Notes under the pieces: generated by a model
Told to the model about the DNA's origin: nothing
What the model saw: the letters and a program-made list of their open reading frames with translations, nothing else
Database searches by the model: none
Source: Toxorhynchites rutilus septentrionalis
Lineage: Eukaryota; Arthropoda; Insecta; Diptera; Culicidae
Reading direction: 5' to 3'
DNA length: 64,000 nucleotides
NCBI RefSeq assembly: GCF_029784135.1
Contig: NC_073746.1
Span: 296,570,089 to 296,634,088, forward strand
Made by a program: the position numbers and the translations under genes
Shown: positions 45,649 through 59,742 of the stretch, in pieces
Layout: every line of letters starts with the position of its first letter
Position numbering within the stretch: position 1 is the first letter of the stretch

Positions 45649-47200
45649 AAAGGGAAAATATAAACGTAACACATCATTATTTTTTTCCCCTTCTAGTGTA
45701 ATTTCATCTTTATATACACACATATCAAATAAAGCTCTAAGTATATTCACAGATCCCTCCTAGGACCTACAAAAAGAGGGGGGAGAGACCGCAACCATGG
45801 TTTATTTTCAGGACTGGAAAGGAGTGACGTCCCCTATCCCTCCACGGAAGAGTGTGAGAGGTCAACAGAGGAATGGTAAGAATGTAATGGTAAGGAAGGA
45901 ATGGATGTGAAAGAAAAAAAATGTTGAAAGATATTGCACGAAACACAATTGCAACACTCCTATATAAACAAAAAAAAAGTAGTTGATAAAATGGAAGCAT
46001 TAAAAAGTAAAATATGTATATGCTGAACACTTTTTGAAAATTTAATTGCATTTTTGCTAAAAAGTTACAAATATGAAAAGAAGTATAATGAAATTGGAAA
46101 ATGTGTAACAAACAAAAACGAAAATATGTAACAAAGAAAAACGAAAACAAAAATGTATAAAAAAAAAGATGTATTCAAAAAAAATGTGTATAAAGAATAA
46201 GTAAACAAATCAAGATGATCAAAGAGGAACGGTGGGAAATGGATTTTCGATAATGTACGAGACAATACCAGGCGAGGCAAGGACGAAACTCAGCATACCG
46301 CTGAAGGGAAGAGGAACGATTCGGCATCCCAGCCGGATGGCCACCAGAAGAGGACGACGAGTCATGCGGAAGGTCGATGGTCAGTCGTGTTGGGTGCTGT
46401 TGGATAGACGAGCGAGGACAGCAAGCAGCAATTCGAGATTCGTAGAAAACGCGTAGGTCATCGAGAATATGATCCTAAAGAAACTGAAATGAACGCAGAA
46501 CAATTTATGATGGAATTGAATTCCATAATTGGAGTAATGATTTTGTACACTTTACGTTGAAGTAAAAGATTACAACAGTCTCAAAAATGATTATTTTTCG
46601 CCGGAAACTGATAATACTGTTAAAGATGAACAGGAGGCACATGGTGTTAAAATATTGATGAAAGATGAACGAAAAGCCATTAAATGAATGGAAAAACTAT
46701 ATTGCAAACGTTACAATTGAAATGTAAATGAAATTATAAAAACTGATAAACAAAATCAATTTCAATCCAACAATGTAAGGCGTGGTGAAATGATGGACCG
46801 TTCTAAAGGTTGTTCAGGAATCGGATCCAGGAAAACGCAACAGTGGAGAAAGACGGACGGATGAGACATCGCAACGCGGAAGGAGACAAGCAGTAACCCA
46901 CACCTGGTACCAGAGACCAACCAATCGACAAGTCACAGCGGAAAACGAGCAGCCAGTCAACGAATACACAGTAAGAATGACCATTTTATGAAAAAAAAAG
47001 TTTATGCAATTGTTAAAAAAGAAATAAAAGAAATAATAACAAAAATATGATATAAACAATTATGATAAATTGAAGATGTACATGAAACGAAGCATTTAAG
47101 AAAAACAAAAGCTTAGATTCACTTAACTACAACATAAATAACCATAATAAGAATAATAATAGTATTGAATCTAATATATACACGAAAACGATAGATTAGG
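44430..47200 (+). repeat. Outer coiled-coil LTR element, 5' part
   Basis: Starts inside the coiled-coil ORF 3' end (44431-44540: the LKDYEEIRMKNNEPKK-coding region, as at 22410-22499). It then carries the complete 3' noncoding region, a (TA)n tract (45582-45645), GAGGGGGGAGAGACCGC, and decayed versions of the small 3' ORFs of the inner element (46232-46960). It is interrupted at 47200 by the inner element and resumes at 53995. The left end is a deletion junction with the Bel-like leader. Confidence 0.6.
45582..45645. repeat. (TA)n microsatellite
   Basis: About 32 TA units following an A-rich run. A longer tract sits at the same place in the inner element (51699-51797), so it is part of the element and expands in situ. 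Frames of alternating tyrosine and isoleucine here are artefacts. Confidence 0.95.
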
Positions 47201-47750
47201 TGCAGCAACCAAAAAACCAGACGGGTTTTGTATACCCAAAATTATCAATAGGCTCGAGCCTAAATAAATAGATAGGTCTGGTTGATCTTGAATAAACATA
47301 AAACATCTTTATCGCACGATCCTTAGTGAGGATCGTGTGAGTCAGTTTTAAGATAAGGTCGGAACGATCCAGAATAAATAAATAAATCCGTTTCTTTTAC
47401 GATCATATGATTCATAGTTTTTCAGATAGGGAAACATTTTATTGCACGACCCGTGTGAGGTCTAGTTTACGATAAGCTCGGGTCGATCCCGAACATAAAT
47501 AAATACATTTCTCCTGCACGATCCTGTTTGAGGATCGTGTGATTTATAACGTCTAGTTTTAAGATAGGAATTTTTGTTTATGTTTTATTGTTACGATAGC
47601 GGGGAGCTTATCGTAAGATTAGGTTTCGTTAAGAGGAATGAGAAAAATAAAAAGGAGTGAGTTTTGAGACACGAAAGAGGACGGTCGTTGTCTCTCTTGT
47701 TAGGACGGAAAAGAAATCCAGTTGCCTAGACCGCTAGGCAACGCCTCTCA
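47201..47750 (+). repeat. 5' LTR of the full-length element
   Basis: Contains several inverted motifs built on ACGATC and GATCGT (about 47318-47346 and 47517-47543: CACGATCC...GGATCGTG). These could be hairpins or binding sites in U3 and R. It ends GTTGCCTAGACCGCTAGGCAACG, in which TTGCCTAG and CTAGGCAA pair around ACCG. Confidence 0.8.
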
Positions 47751-49246
47751 TGTGGTGACAGCGGAAAAAAGTGCTTCTAAGTACAGGGACATTTTCTGAC
47801 TGGATAGATAGAGCATATTCCGTTATCTGTGGTGAAAAAATACGATAGTAGCAGAACATCATCTACAGTTTGCTATAGTTTAACAAAATTCCGGTGAATT
47901 GTAAACTCAGAAAAAAGAAAAACACTTGCCAAGTTTTCTCAAAAAGTGTGGGAAAAGTGTTGATACCCCTAAAGTTACAAGAAAAAGAAAAAAAAAGTCC
48001 AAGGCTGACTCTGGATAAGTGAGCGAACGGTGCATTAGTGTGTGAAAACGAGCATAAGAAGGAAAAAGAAACTGTTCGGGGGGAATTTCCCAACAATATT
48101 TTATAAGTTATCGAAAAACGTTTTTTTTTTCCTCTATCTGGCAACGAATCGCTTAGTGTCGGTATCAGTGAAAAAAAAAGGAACATTGTGGACTCTTTGT
48201 GTTTCGAAAACCGAATAAATTTTTATTCCAGTGAGTGAAAATAAAAAAAAGCAACAGGACCCGAGGAATGTTCTCGTGGAGAATGAAGATGTTCCAAATG
48301 TTATTGATAAGGTGATTTTTTTTTTAATTACAAATACTTCGGCTTAATCGGGAATAATTTCCACGTGGCCATATAACGCATTAATGCATATGCATTACAT
48401 TCAGAGATGCCAGGGTTGAAGACATGTCTTCATTTTGAAAACATTTGATTTTGTGTATGTGGTATAGTGTATGTGGATTTTTGGGAGATATTATTCCAAT
48501 AAAACTCCTAATATTGGCAGAAAATATCATCAAAAAAAAAAAAAAAAGTAAGGCTTTTAACTTAGAGTCATTCGTTCACTCTTGTTAGCAGTGTTAGTTG
48601 TTGTCTCGGTGTTATTCATTGGTTTTTTTTTGTCTCTTTAATTTGAAACGAGAGAGTATTGCTGTTTGACGGGTGTACGCTAAGAGAAACGGGAAGAATA
48701 TTTTGTTTTGAGCTAATGAATGAAGAAGAGGGAAAACGTGAAACAATCCAGCAGGCGGAAATATAAGATAAATATTCCTAGAGAAATATAAGTGTGTACA
48801 TGAATATAAGTTTATGGCCCATTTTGACACCGAACGCTAAAATGTTCGAATTAGAAGAGGTTTTCTAGTTACATACTATTTCAAGGCTTCAAAGCTGAAA
48901 TAAACATCTTGAGTAATTTATAAAAATTGATTCACAAATGAGAGTCATCCATTTTATTTTTTTTTCTCTCGGCATTTGGAACTTTGTAAAGAACACCCTA
49001 ACAAAACACTTTTAACAGTTCCGTTTTTGTGGAAGAATTGGGGCGGTAGTCATTCAATGAATGGTTTTTCAAGTCAATTATAATTTCTAAACTCATAAAA
49101 TTTAGTTCGCTGTTGCACAATATATTCTTTTTTTATATTTATTGAAATAAACTTCAAAGGGTGTGAGTTTAAGTGGGTGAATGTTTGAAAAAGCAAACGT
49201 CGGTTAAATTATTGTAATATTATTATACAAAAATAATGAGATCGCG
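47751..49246 (+). other. Leader of the full-length element
   Basis: About 1.5 kb without a supportable ORF between primer site and coiled-coil start. It contains a splice-donor-like AAG/GTGATT at about 48312 and oligo-A and oligo-T runs. This leader length would suit packaging signals or an intron. Confidence 0.45.
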
Positions 49247-50107
49247 ATGGATTTCAAATCATCGTATAATCGGTTCACACGAGAAGTGAAAGAACGATTT
49301 ATTTACTTCAAAAAAAATATTTCTAAAGATGTTGCCGAATGGAAAGGCAAATTTGCTCCAACAGTACCAGCTGATGATAAATTACAGAAACTTATAGGTA
49401 CGATCGAAATTTGCAACGAAATTAATAATAGGATAGAATCTAAATTCCTCGCATTTGAACGAAGAATTATAGAACTAGAAAATGAGAAACACCAGATGAA
49501 GGTGGACATAAAAAACCTTCAACATGAAAAATGCCAGTTATTAAACAAACTGAGTAATTTTGATGAAATAGAACAATCAAACAAGAAATTGGAGAATAAT
49601 TTGGACCGGGAAATTAGCGAAAAAACTGGCTTAAAACTAATAGTTGAAGAAAGGCTTCAAGATATCAGTCGGCTAGAGAAACGACTCAAAAATGAGAAAA
49701 ATTCGCACTCAGTTATTCAAAGCACAAAAATCTCGCTAGAGAAAAAAATTGAGCGCCTGCAGATGCAGCACTCCGAATCGAAAAAAGCAGACGAAATAAA
49801 GACTGCCAATTGGAAAATCAGGCTCAAAGAAAGCGAAACGAAGCTTCAAAATGAAAGATACAAAAATACACAGCTAACGGAGAAACACTTGCTATTGGAA
49901 GAATACAAGCGGAAAACGTCTGGAGAAGTCGAGGAGCTGCGCACGTTGCTGCAAGAAAATAAGTCCGCTCTAGAACAAGAAAAAAGGAAAAACAATCAAG
50001 CAAAAACGCAGCTAAAAGCACTGATAAAAAGGAATCATGAAACGAAGAAAAAAATAAAACGACAGAGAATCAATTGGAACTGTGCGCTAGTAATAACGCC
50101 GAGTTAA
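49247..50107 (+). CDS. Coiled-coil protein of LTR element, frame A
   Basis: The 286-aa frame starts MDFKSSYNRFTREVKERFIY. Residues 1-60 look globular or helical; from about 65 to 275 the sequence is continuous Lys/Glu/Leu heptad-type coiled coil (RRIIELENEKHQMKVDIKNL, RLEKRLKNEKNSHSVIQSTK). It has no signal peptide, membrane segment, zinc knuckle or enzymatic motif. The homologous coiled coil at 22014-22499 continues where this frame breaks, at an A7 run around 50047-50053. Moving back one base there restores the conserved continuation (NQLELCASNNAE). So the protein either has a recent frameshift or is made by -1 frameshifting. I infer that it replaces or accompanies gag, perhaps self-assembling or binding RNA. 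The family is unrecognised. Confidence 0.65.
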   Translation: MDFKSSYNRFTREVKERFIYFKKNISKDVAEWKGKFAPTVPADDKLQKLIGTIEICNEINNRIESKFLAFERRIIELENEKHQMKVDIKNLQHEKCQLLNKLSNFDEIEQSNKKLENNLDREISEKTGLKLIVEERLQDISRLEKRLKNEKNSHSVIQSTKISLEKKIERLQMQHSESKKADEIKTANWKIRLKESETKLQNERYKNTQLTEKHLLLEEYKRKTSGEVEELRTLLQENKSALEQEKRKNNQAKTQLKALIKRNHETKKKIKRQRINWNCALVITPS

Positions 50108-50496
50108 ATAATACAAATGAGCTTTTGGACAATCGATGTCGATCATTAAAGAACGAATTGACAACTAAGGAACAAGAAAAACTATGTTTGATCGACAAAA
50201 ACAATTGCTCGACGGACGAAATAATGGGATTGAAAAACTCGATTGAGGCACTGGAAAAGAAATTGAAAAATTACAATGAAACCAAAATGGAAAACCATCG
50301 TCTGAACACATTGATTGGACAGTTTCAGGTAGATTTGAACACTTTGGAAAAAGAAAAAACGGATCTTATCGTTGCTGCTAAAAAGAAAGAAATGGAAGAT
50401 TGGAAGAACAACGATATGGAAACAAAGAAGAATAATGAACCAAAGAAATCAAATCTGAACAGCAGACAGGAGTCATTTATAAAAATAAGATGGTAA
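50074..50496 (+). CDS. Coiled-coil protein of LTR element, frame B
   Basis: 140 codons, one base back relative to frame A and overlapping it by 34 bp. It continues the coiled coil (LLDNRCRSLKNELTTKEQEK, IEALEKKLKNYNETKMENHR) and ends in the conserved tail NNEPKK-x-N/T-x-SRQESFIKIRW. The tail is shared with 22499 and partly with 24588 and 44540. Protein-level conservation of the tail across diverged copies, with noncoding sequence right after the stop also conserved, suggests that the C-terminus mattered to the element. The ATG at 50074 is probably not the natural start. Confidence 0.6.
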   Translation: MELCASNNAELNNTNELLDNRCRSLKNELTTKEQEKLCLIDKNNCSTDEIMGLKNSIEALEKKLKNYNETKMENHRLNTLIGQFQVDLNTLEKEKTDLIVAAKKKEMEDWKNNDMETKKNNEPKKSNLNSRQESFIKIRW

Positions 50497-52757
<2,261 letters not shown>

Positions 52758-53150
52758 ATGATTATTTATCGCCGGAAACTGATAATACTGTTAAAAATGA
52801 ACAGGAGGCACAAGATGTTTAAAGTATTGATGAAAGATGAACGAAAAGCCTTAAATGAATGGAAAAACTATATTGCAAACATTACAATTGAAGATGCAAA
52901 TGATATTCCAAAAAAACTGATAAACAAAATTAATTTCAATCCAACAATGGAAGGCGTGGTGGACTTATGGACCATTCTAAAAGGTTGTTCTAGAATAGGA
53001 CCCAGGAACACGCATCAGAGAGAAAGACAGATAAGGCGACGTGAAGAGGAGGCAAGCGGCAGCCCACACCTAGTACCAGAGACCAACCAATTGACGAGTC
53101 ACCAGTCGACGGATATACGGAGCGGAAGAGGAGTAGCCGGTGAACAGTGA
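52758..53150 (+). CDS. Small 3' ORF of coiled-coil LTR element
   Basis: A 130-aa frame. The conserved core is LMKDERKALNEWKNYIANIT to IPKKLINKINFNPTMEGVVD and LWTILKGCSRIGPR, followed by a basic Arg- and Gln-rich tail. The outer element carries the same sequence at about 46600-46960 but with stops and shifts, so only the younger copy is open. No domain is recognised; charge and length fit a small nucleic-acid-binding or accessory protein. It is 2.3 kb downstream of the coiled coil, so expression would need splicing or an internal promoter. Confidence 0.45.
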   Translation: MIIYRRKLIILLKMNRRHKMFKVLMKDERKALNEWKNYIANITIEDANDIPKKLINKINFNPTMEGVVDLWTILKGCSRIGPRNTHQRERQIRRREEEASGSPHLVPETNQLTSHQSTDIRSGRGVAGEQ

Positions 53151-53430
53151 GAATCTTATATAAAATAAAAATTATTGAGTTTATGCAAATGTTTGAAAAA
53201 AAAACATTATATTTACAAATATATATTATATTTACAATTTACATTATATTTACAAAACATTATGGTTACATTTTATTTACAATCAGGAAAAATTCAAAAA
53301 AAAATACACATTCATATATATATATTAAAAAAAAGGAAGAAGGTTGATAACAATATTAGCAGGTAGATAGGAAATCTAACCTTTCGAACCAATTTTAGGG
53401 AAAACTCATCTAGTTTCCCCTAAAACTCAT

Positions 53431-53444
53431 TGAGTAGGGGGATA
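53431..53444 (+). promoter_or_regulatory. Polypurine tract of the full-length element
   Basis: GAGTAGGGGGATA directly precedes the 3' LTR and follows CCCCTAAAACTCATT. The same module is found at 14207-14224, 26838-26853 and 54163-54176, tying these LTR families together. It primes plus-strand DNA synthesis. Confidence 0.75.
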
Positions 53445-53994
53445 TGCAGCAACCAAAAAACCAGACGGGTTTTGTATACCCAAAATTATCAATAGGCTCG
53501 AGCCTAAATAAATAGATAGGTCTGGTTGATCTTGAATAAACATAAAACATCTTTATCGCACGATCCTTAGTGAGGATCGTGTGAGTCAGTTTTAAGATAA
53601 GGTCGGAACGATCCAGAATAAATAAATAAATCCGTTTCTTTTACGATCATATGATTCATAGTTTTTCAGATAGGGAAACATTTTATTGCACGACCCGTGT
53701 GAGGTCTAGTTTACGATAAGCTCGGGTCGATCCCGAACATAAATAAATACATTTCTCCTGCACGATCCTGTTTGAGGATCGTGTGATTTATAGCGTCTAG
53801 TTTTAAGATAGGAATTTTTGTTTATGTTTTGGTGTTACGATAGCGGGGAGCTTATCGTTAGATTAGGTTTCGTTAAGAGGAATGAGAAAAATAAAAAGGA
53901 GTGAGTTTTGAGACACGAAAGAGGACGGTCGTTGTCTCTCTTGTTAGAACGGAAAAGAAATCCAGTTGCCTAGACCGCTAGGCAACGCCTCTCA

Positions 53995-54626
53995 TAGGAT
54001 ACAGATAATATAGCAAACAATATACAGTTATATAAATTTATATATATGAAAAAAGAAGTATTGGAAGAAAAAAAAATAACAAATTTATCAACACGTAAAT
54101 AGGAAAACTATCCTTACGAACCAATTTTAGGGAAAACTCTTCTAGTTTCCCCTAAAACTCATTGAGTAGGGGGAGATGCAGCGCCCCTTTAAATTAGTTC
54201 TCATCTTATCAGGCATTTTTCTAACCAGACAATATGAGAATCCAATAAAGGATTCTACAATAAGAATGAGCAACATAAGAATATCGGAACTTTCCATGAA
54301 TCATACGATAGGCAACAGTAAATAAATACATAGAAAGTAGGTAGCAGAATAGGTGAACTCTGCCTAAGTTCAGTCGGTAGATTAATCATGATGAATCATC
54401 AGCTAGGTAGAAATAGAATAATATAGAGTAGGTCACAACATAGACAAACTCTACCTGGAGTTTGTCGGTAGAAATTAAGAGATATAATGTTATCGTTAAG
54501 AGAAGGAAAATAAAGTGAGTGGGGTCGGAGGTTGAACCTTCAAGTGGAAGGTCGGAAGCAAGTGAACGGTTGTGTTTTATTTAGAAGGCTAAACCAGTGG
54601 CCTAGACCGCTAGGCTGCGCGGTTCA
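53995..54626 (+). repeat. Outer coiled-coil LTR element, 3' end and LTR
   Basis: After the TAGG duplication the outer element resumes with AT-rich sequence, polypurine tract GAGTAGGGGGAGA (54164-54176) and a 3' LTR at 54177-54626. The LTR starts TGCAGCGCCCCTTTAAATTA and ends GGCTGCGCGGTTCA. The 3' half is recognisably related to the inner LTR (GTGGCCTAGACCGCTAGG); the 5' half differs. Confidence 0.65.
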
Positions 54627-55469
54627 CATAGAATGGTTATTTTGTTTTCAATAGAAATTACAGTGTCACTCGTAGTATTTCTCTTCAGAAAAAAAAAACG
54701 CAACGCATCAGAATGCTTATTAGTAAAAAATGATTACAGCCTCTTCCTAATAGACTTCGCTAAAGAATAAGTGCCACGCTTATTGTGAACAAATGTAAAC
54801 CATTCTTCAGTATTCCATTAGGACGGCCTGGTTTCCGGTAATCCAATTAAACGTTTAACTGGAGGACATAGTTTTGACTGGTCCACCTTATTTCAAGTTA
54901 AGAATGAGAGTGAGAGTCAGTGTAATGAAATGAATGACAGATAGTGTAACTTCAAACAATAAATACATTGCCAATGAGAACTTTGAATTAAATATTAAAT
55001 GAAGTTGAGTCAAATTGAGATGACATTGTTCCAAACACTTCTACTCATTAAAATCATCACCATGTTGACCGAAAACGTCACAAAATTTGATTTACAGCAG
55101 AATGGGATGTTACTATGTAGCAACTCAAAGAGTGACATAATAGTCAACAGCAGTTCACTAAATCATAGAGATTGATAGAGGCTCTCGTTTCAGTTTATGA
55201 ACTACTGATTTAATAACATTGGGTTAAAACGGTTCAATCCTTTTTGACGACGGATCGATGATTAAACAAATCGAATGTGTTCCATTGAATTCTCCTACAA
55301 AGAAACTAAAATTAATTTGTTTTAATATGTTTCCTCCAATCCAAAAATTTGTTGTGGCTAAGACCGAAGATCACGCGTATTCTAGAGCTTGCCACTCAGA
55401 ATACATTCAAGGCGTGTTATTTGGCATAGAAATCTCAACTAAGTACTAATAAAAATGACGCAAGTAATA
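54627..55469. other. Unassigned AT-rich stretch
   Basis: No repeat match and no convincing gene. A 63-codon plus-strand frame at 55258-55449 (MIKQIECVPLNSPTKKLKLI) has no recognisable feature. Confidence 0.35.
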
Positions 55470-55535
55470 CTACGTTGAGACGGCGAGGTTCCTCTAGGAA
55501 CGTTAGTGCCATTGAAGAAGAAGAAGAAGAAGAAG
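55470..55535 (+). repeat. Non-LTR 3' end with (GAA)n tail
   Basis: ACGTTGAGACGGCGAGGTTC, a short hairpin GTTCCTCTAGGAAC, GTTAGTGCCATT and then seven GAA units. Simple-repeat tails after a hairpin are typical of mosquito non-LTR elements or SINEs. The body upstream is not recognised. Confidence 0.5.
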
Positions 55536-56780
55536 ACCGAATCAAATGTAAATTTATAGAAGATGTACGAATAAAGTATTCATAAATTGAATACTTTATT
55601 GATAATAATTGTTAGAAATAATACCCACTTATCTTCATCAACTATACAACTATCAGCACCTCTAAACTATATGCTACCTGTAACCGATATTTAGTGACGT
55701 TGCGTTAGGGATTTGACGTCGTTTTCGCTCTTATAAAATCTAGTTCATGATTGTGAATCTTTACTCTGGCGAGAGATGCGATTCTTCTTGGTGAATTATA
55801 GAGACTTTAAACTTTTTTGGTTCATTCGTCTCTTTGCGAAAACTTCTTTTCAGCTACTCCTACTCACTCTTGCCTTGCCTTGACATTCGATCCCTCGTCG
55901 AGGCTCGTTCAGCTGTGTTCATCAAACAAGCACCCCACAAAGAATGGATGCGATTTAACTTAATATGCAGCACTTGAATCGATTTTTTTGGCGTTTGGCG
56001 AGCTTCGAAAACTATGTCGATAACTCAGCCACTAGCTTTGATAGATTGTATTGGATGACGGCCCTCGTACTGCATGTATGGGCATTTTGGCATATCCAGT
56101 GAAGTGATCTCTTACAAATGGATACATATCGTGACATTACTGTCCTTATGAGATTCATTCTATGATTTCAGCTTCGTTATCGATCTATTTTTACAAAATC
56201 TGAAAGAAAGATATAAAATAAAATGTAACTTCGTTCGTTATTTACTCTAAAAGAGTATCCCGAGTGCCAATTTGATTTTTTGTCCCATCTCCATGCGTTG
56301 TTTTTTTTATGTAATTAAATCATTTTCAAAATCACCTAAAAATTTCGACTTCGCTGCTCGTTTCTCTATGTTTTTGTTGAGTGTATTTCTCCATTAAATA
56401 ATCCTTACCTTACTGGAAGGTAAAAAGTTCACTGATGAAACCAGGGAATCGGGGAACAACTTTGTCGATGCACAAAATTACGATTTCAACTTTGAATCGT
56501 TACTTCTCAGTAATGTCAAAGCTGCATTTTCACCATTTCACTTTCACTAGAATACTTCAATGAAGCTTCCTTCTATATCGGTAGTTATGCATCGAATGCA
56601 GTTATGCATGGAAAGTGTGAGCATTTTATAGGTTGTCATTTTACTTGTATCTTAAAGTATTTCGCTACCTCTCCCGATGGGTATAGGCTACTTGTTTTAT
56701 TTATCTACCCGATCTTGAGGTGGTATTCGTATCCAAAATCTACCTGCTGAGCCAAATTATACGTAATGTTTCGCTGCTAT
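55536..56780. repeat. Unassigned sequence and diverged dispersed repeat
   Basis: 55536-56395 has no feature I can support apart from the ATTCATAAATTGAATACTTTAT palindrome-like stretch near 55580. From about 56400 to 56760 it is a diverged copy of the repeat at 23150-23560 (ACCTTACTGGAAGG, ATTTCACTTTCACTAGAAT, CATTTTATAGG, CTACCTGCTGA). Confidence 0.4.
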
Positions 56781-56866
56781 AGGTCAACATCTCTAGACAG
56801 TAGGTAGGTTATTGTACGATGTCTCCAGTAGCAATTCGACGTTTTCTGTACGATTTAGTCAATTTG

Positions 56867-57670
56867 TCAAGACATACTCGATGCGGATTCGTTGTAACCG
56901 TAATTTGTGCGAGATTGAGGGAGGCAGAGAAATGTATCAGAATGCAGGTTAAAATTGATCGACTGAAAAAGATCAATCCAATCGATTTTCGAGGAAATCA
57001 GATCTGATATGATAGCTGCCTTCGCTACATCTCTACCTAGGTTCAGCAAATCGAGTCCTATCAATTTGCAACGATCTTCATAGCTAGGTAGATTCGGAGG
57101 ATCACTCCAGAGCATATTACGTAGGGCGAAATGGGTGAATTTTCGCAGGATCGCCTCATTTACCGGACACCATTTTGATAGTATGGAGACCTTACTATGC
57201 ACGCATATTCAAGAGTAGAGCGCACTTGAGAACAATAGAAAGCTTCCATACGATGTGGTTCTTTGAACTGCTTGGTGACGCGACAAATGAAACCTATGAT
57301 CGTAGACGCCTTGGTTATGATGTACGAGATATGATCGCTGAACCTTTGCTTAGAAACTAGGACTATACCAAGATCCTTGATAGTCACAACACGGTTCAAA
57401 GAGATATTGCGTATTTTATACAAGAATGTTACTGGCGACCGTTTCCGCGTGAACGATGTGAATGAACACTTTGCAGGATTTAAAAACATTCTATTGGTTT
57501 CACACCATTCAGTAAAAATATTGAGTTGTTGTCGAAGGAATATCGCATCATCGATACTATTCACAGTGTGGAACAATTGAAAATCGTCCATATATGCAAG
57601 TCTGTGACACTTCACGCAAAGATTAATATCACCGAGGTAAAGCAGGAATATGTAAGGACTTTCTGTCTAC
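56867..57670 (-). pseudogene. Non-LTR reverse transcriptase fragment (Jockey/CR1-like)
   Basis: Two minus-strand frames (57615-57160, then 57202-56867) join into about 260 codons. The first has LLYLGDINLCVKCHRLAYMD then DFQLF, with a catalytic YMDD box in place of the usual YADD/FADD. It is followed by FLNPAKCSFTSFTR and KDLGIVLVSKQRFSDHI (thumb-side motif) and the QVRSTLEYACIVRSPYYQN tail motif. The second gives RKFTHFALRNMLWSDPPNLP and SYEDRCKLIGLDLLNLGRDV, the usual C-terminal domain. A frame break lies near 57172. The N-terminal endonuclease and fingers are missing. Clade assignment is from motif order only. Confidence 0.75.
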
Positions 57671-59742
57671 CTTAACACTTTGACGGCCATGTTTTGGCCA
57701 AAAAGTTCGTAAAAACCTGGAGGGTAAACGAGTAAAATACCGATGAAAATCATCATAAAATAATTTTTTCTTCATTATTTCAAACTCGTAAAATGTCTTC
57801 TATTAAAACAATCCAGACATAAAAACATTACTGAGCATTTCGGACAGTGATAAATTGTAATTGGTAGAATAATACTAGCACTGATGCCAAACTATGAGAT
57901 CGATGTGTCCTACTACATTGCGTTTCACAACTATAGAACCACTCATTTTTTCTGAGTTTCCAGAGATATGTAAGAAGTCGTCGGATGAATTTAAGTATAT
58001 AGTGTAGGATATAACTACTATTTTCATTTAAAAAACTGGCCGTTTGAACTTTATTGTTGGTTTTGACCAAGCTGCGCTATGTTGTAGTGTGTATCTCGTT
58101 CTACGCAGAAGATACTGCTCGTTCAAGCTCCTCAAATCACTCATACTGCTTGTAATCTGCATCTACTATTCGTACGATCTATCCTCATAAGTTCATGATC
58201 GAGTTTTGATCTGGTACATAAACTTACCAGTCCAGAATCTGAAGCCCCTATTGAATAAACCATGCCTTGACTTTCCGGATGCTACGAATTGATGCCAAAT
58301 TACCCAATTATCACGGTGTTTTTTTTCTATCCAAAACAGAAGTAAACGATTCTGAATTACTTCATTGCACCTCTGACTGTATATTGATGTTGATGAAAAG
58401 CTATCTGAACCAGACGGTTTTGGAAATATGTTCCTCAAACCATCAAACTGCCGCCTACAAAGCTACGAGTTGAGAAATTACACGACACGTTCCGTAAGTC
58501 CTTCCAGTATGAATAAATTCAATTCAAGTTGTATTTCTTTTTATCAGAGAAGTACTCTTGATATAGTGAAACCAATGGGATTAGCTTCCACATTAATTTT
58601 TGGATCCGCAGGTTTGGAGAAGAGATTTTTATGGTTTGGGGAAAATTTTCTCAAAAAGGCCTGGTTTAGGTAGCTTACCATGAAGTGCAAAGAAGTATTT
58701 CTGAAAGTAAACATAAATTTGTGCAAAACTCAAGAACTAATCAAGCAAACGGAATCAAATTTGTCATATGGAGGTTTTAGAGAGCACGATACGTTTCTAT
58801 GGTGTTTCGACGCCATAGGTCACATAACTCGAGAAGTAAGCAATCATACAGAGCCAAATTTCGGAGAAGCAATCGCCATATTTGAGATGTCATAATTTAC
58901 CTATATTTACTGTATCAAATATGTATTCCATGTAAGGCAGAAACATGTTATTTGCAAGTGATTGAAATATATTCAACGAGAATTGTGTCTGAAAGTAATA
59001 GTATATTACAATGACGAGTTTTGGTAGAAGTACTAGGAAATTTATAGTGAAAGGAAATTCTAAAGGGTCGATTAGAAGATCAATCAATCAAAAGTTCTGC
59101 GTTTGGACCAATGAACGTTCACTTAGCAAAAAACGTCAATGTTTGAAGGTATTGGTAACAAAAAAAAACCCTTTTTGGGCGGAACGAAGCTTGCCGGGTT
59201 AGCTAGTTATAATATAATATCATCTTCATACAAAATTTTTGTATAGGATTTTTATACCACGTGCTGAGAAAAGTGATTTTTTTTATATCGAATACGGGAT
59301 TCGGGAAAGCTAATTTTAATTCTTGATTTTTATTTTAACATTGTGTTCATTCCACCTGAAAACGTTTTGTTGTTAGTATCTCTTCCCAAATTCGGCGTAC
59401 GAAGCTCAATGTGTTGAAAACTATTATCATATTCGCTTCAAAATGGGAACACGAATCCCAAATGAAATGAATTCCATTTGGATCAGCTTCTCACATTTAC
59501 TACGTGTGTGTGCTAGATTTACTCATCATTACTCACAATTACTCTCCCATATAAGATAACGCTCAGAATTACGATGCTTTGTTCATAATTTGTTTGTTAA
59601 TTGTGTGAATTTTATCAATTTAACTACGGTTTTCGATCTGCGTTTTCTTGTTAAATTGAACTTGGTGAAGAAACGAACTAAAATGATGATACAGATGATA
59701 CAAAATATCTATCAAATTTTTAGTAATTGTTTAATTACAGTA
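57671..59742. other. Unassigned sequence with possible Helitron end
   Basis: No gene supported; short frames (58267, 58428, 58680, 59011) show no domain. Near 57675, TTAACACTTTGACGGCC resembles a piggyBac-type MITE end, but the opposite end was not found. At 59180-59206 GGGCGGAACGAAGCTTGCCG, GGTTAG and CTAG resemble a Helitron 3' terminus. Confidence 0.35.
59180..59206 (+). mobile_element. Possible Helitron 3' terminus
   Basis: A GC-rich potential hairpin (GGCGGAACGAAGCTTGCC) lies a few bases before a terminal CTAG followed by T, as in insect Helitrons, which end CTRR and insert between A and T. No rolling-circle replicase or 5' TC end is visible, so a non-autonomous or truncated copy is the most I can claim. 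Confidence 0.4.

Noticed and set aside
57675..57691. piggyBac-type MITE end (TTAACACTTTGACGGCC)
   Set aside because: No opposite end or TTAA partner found within the window.
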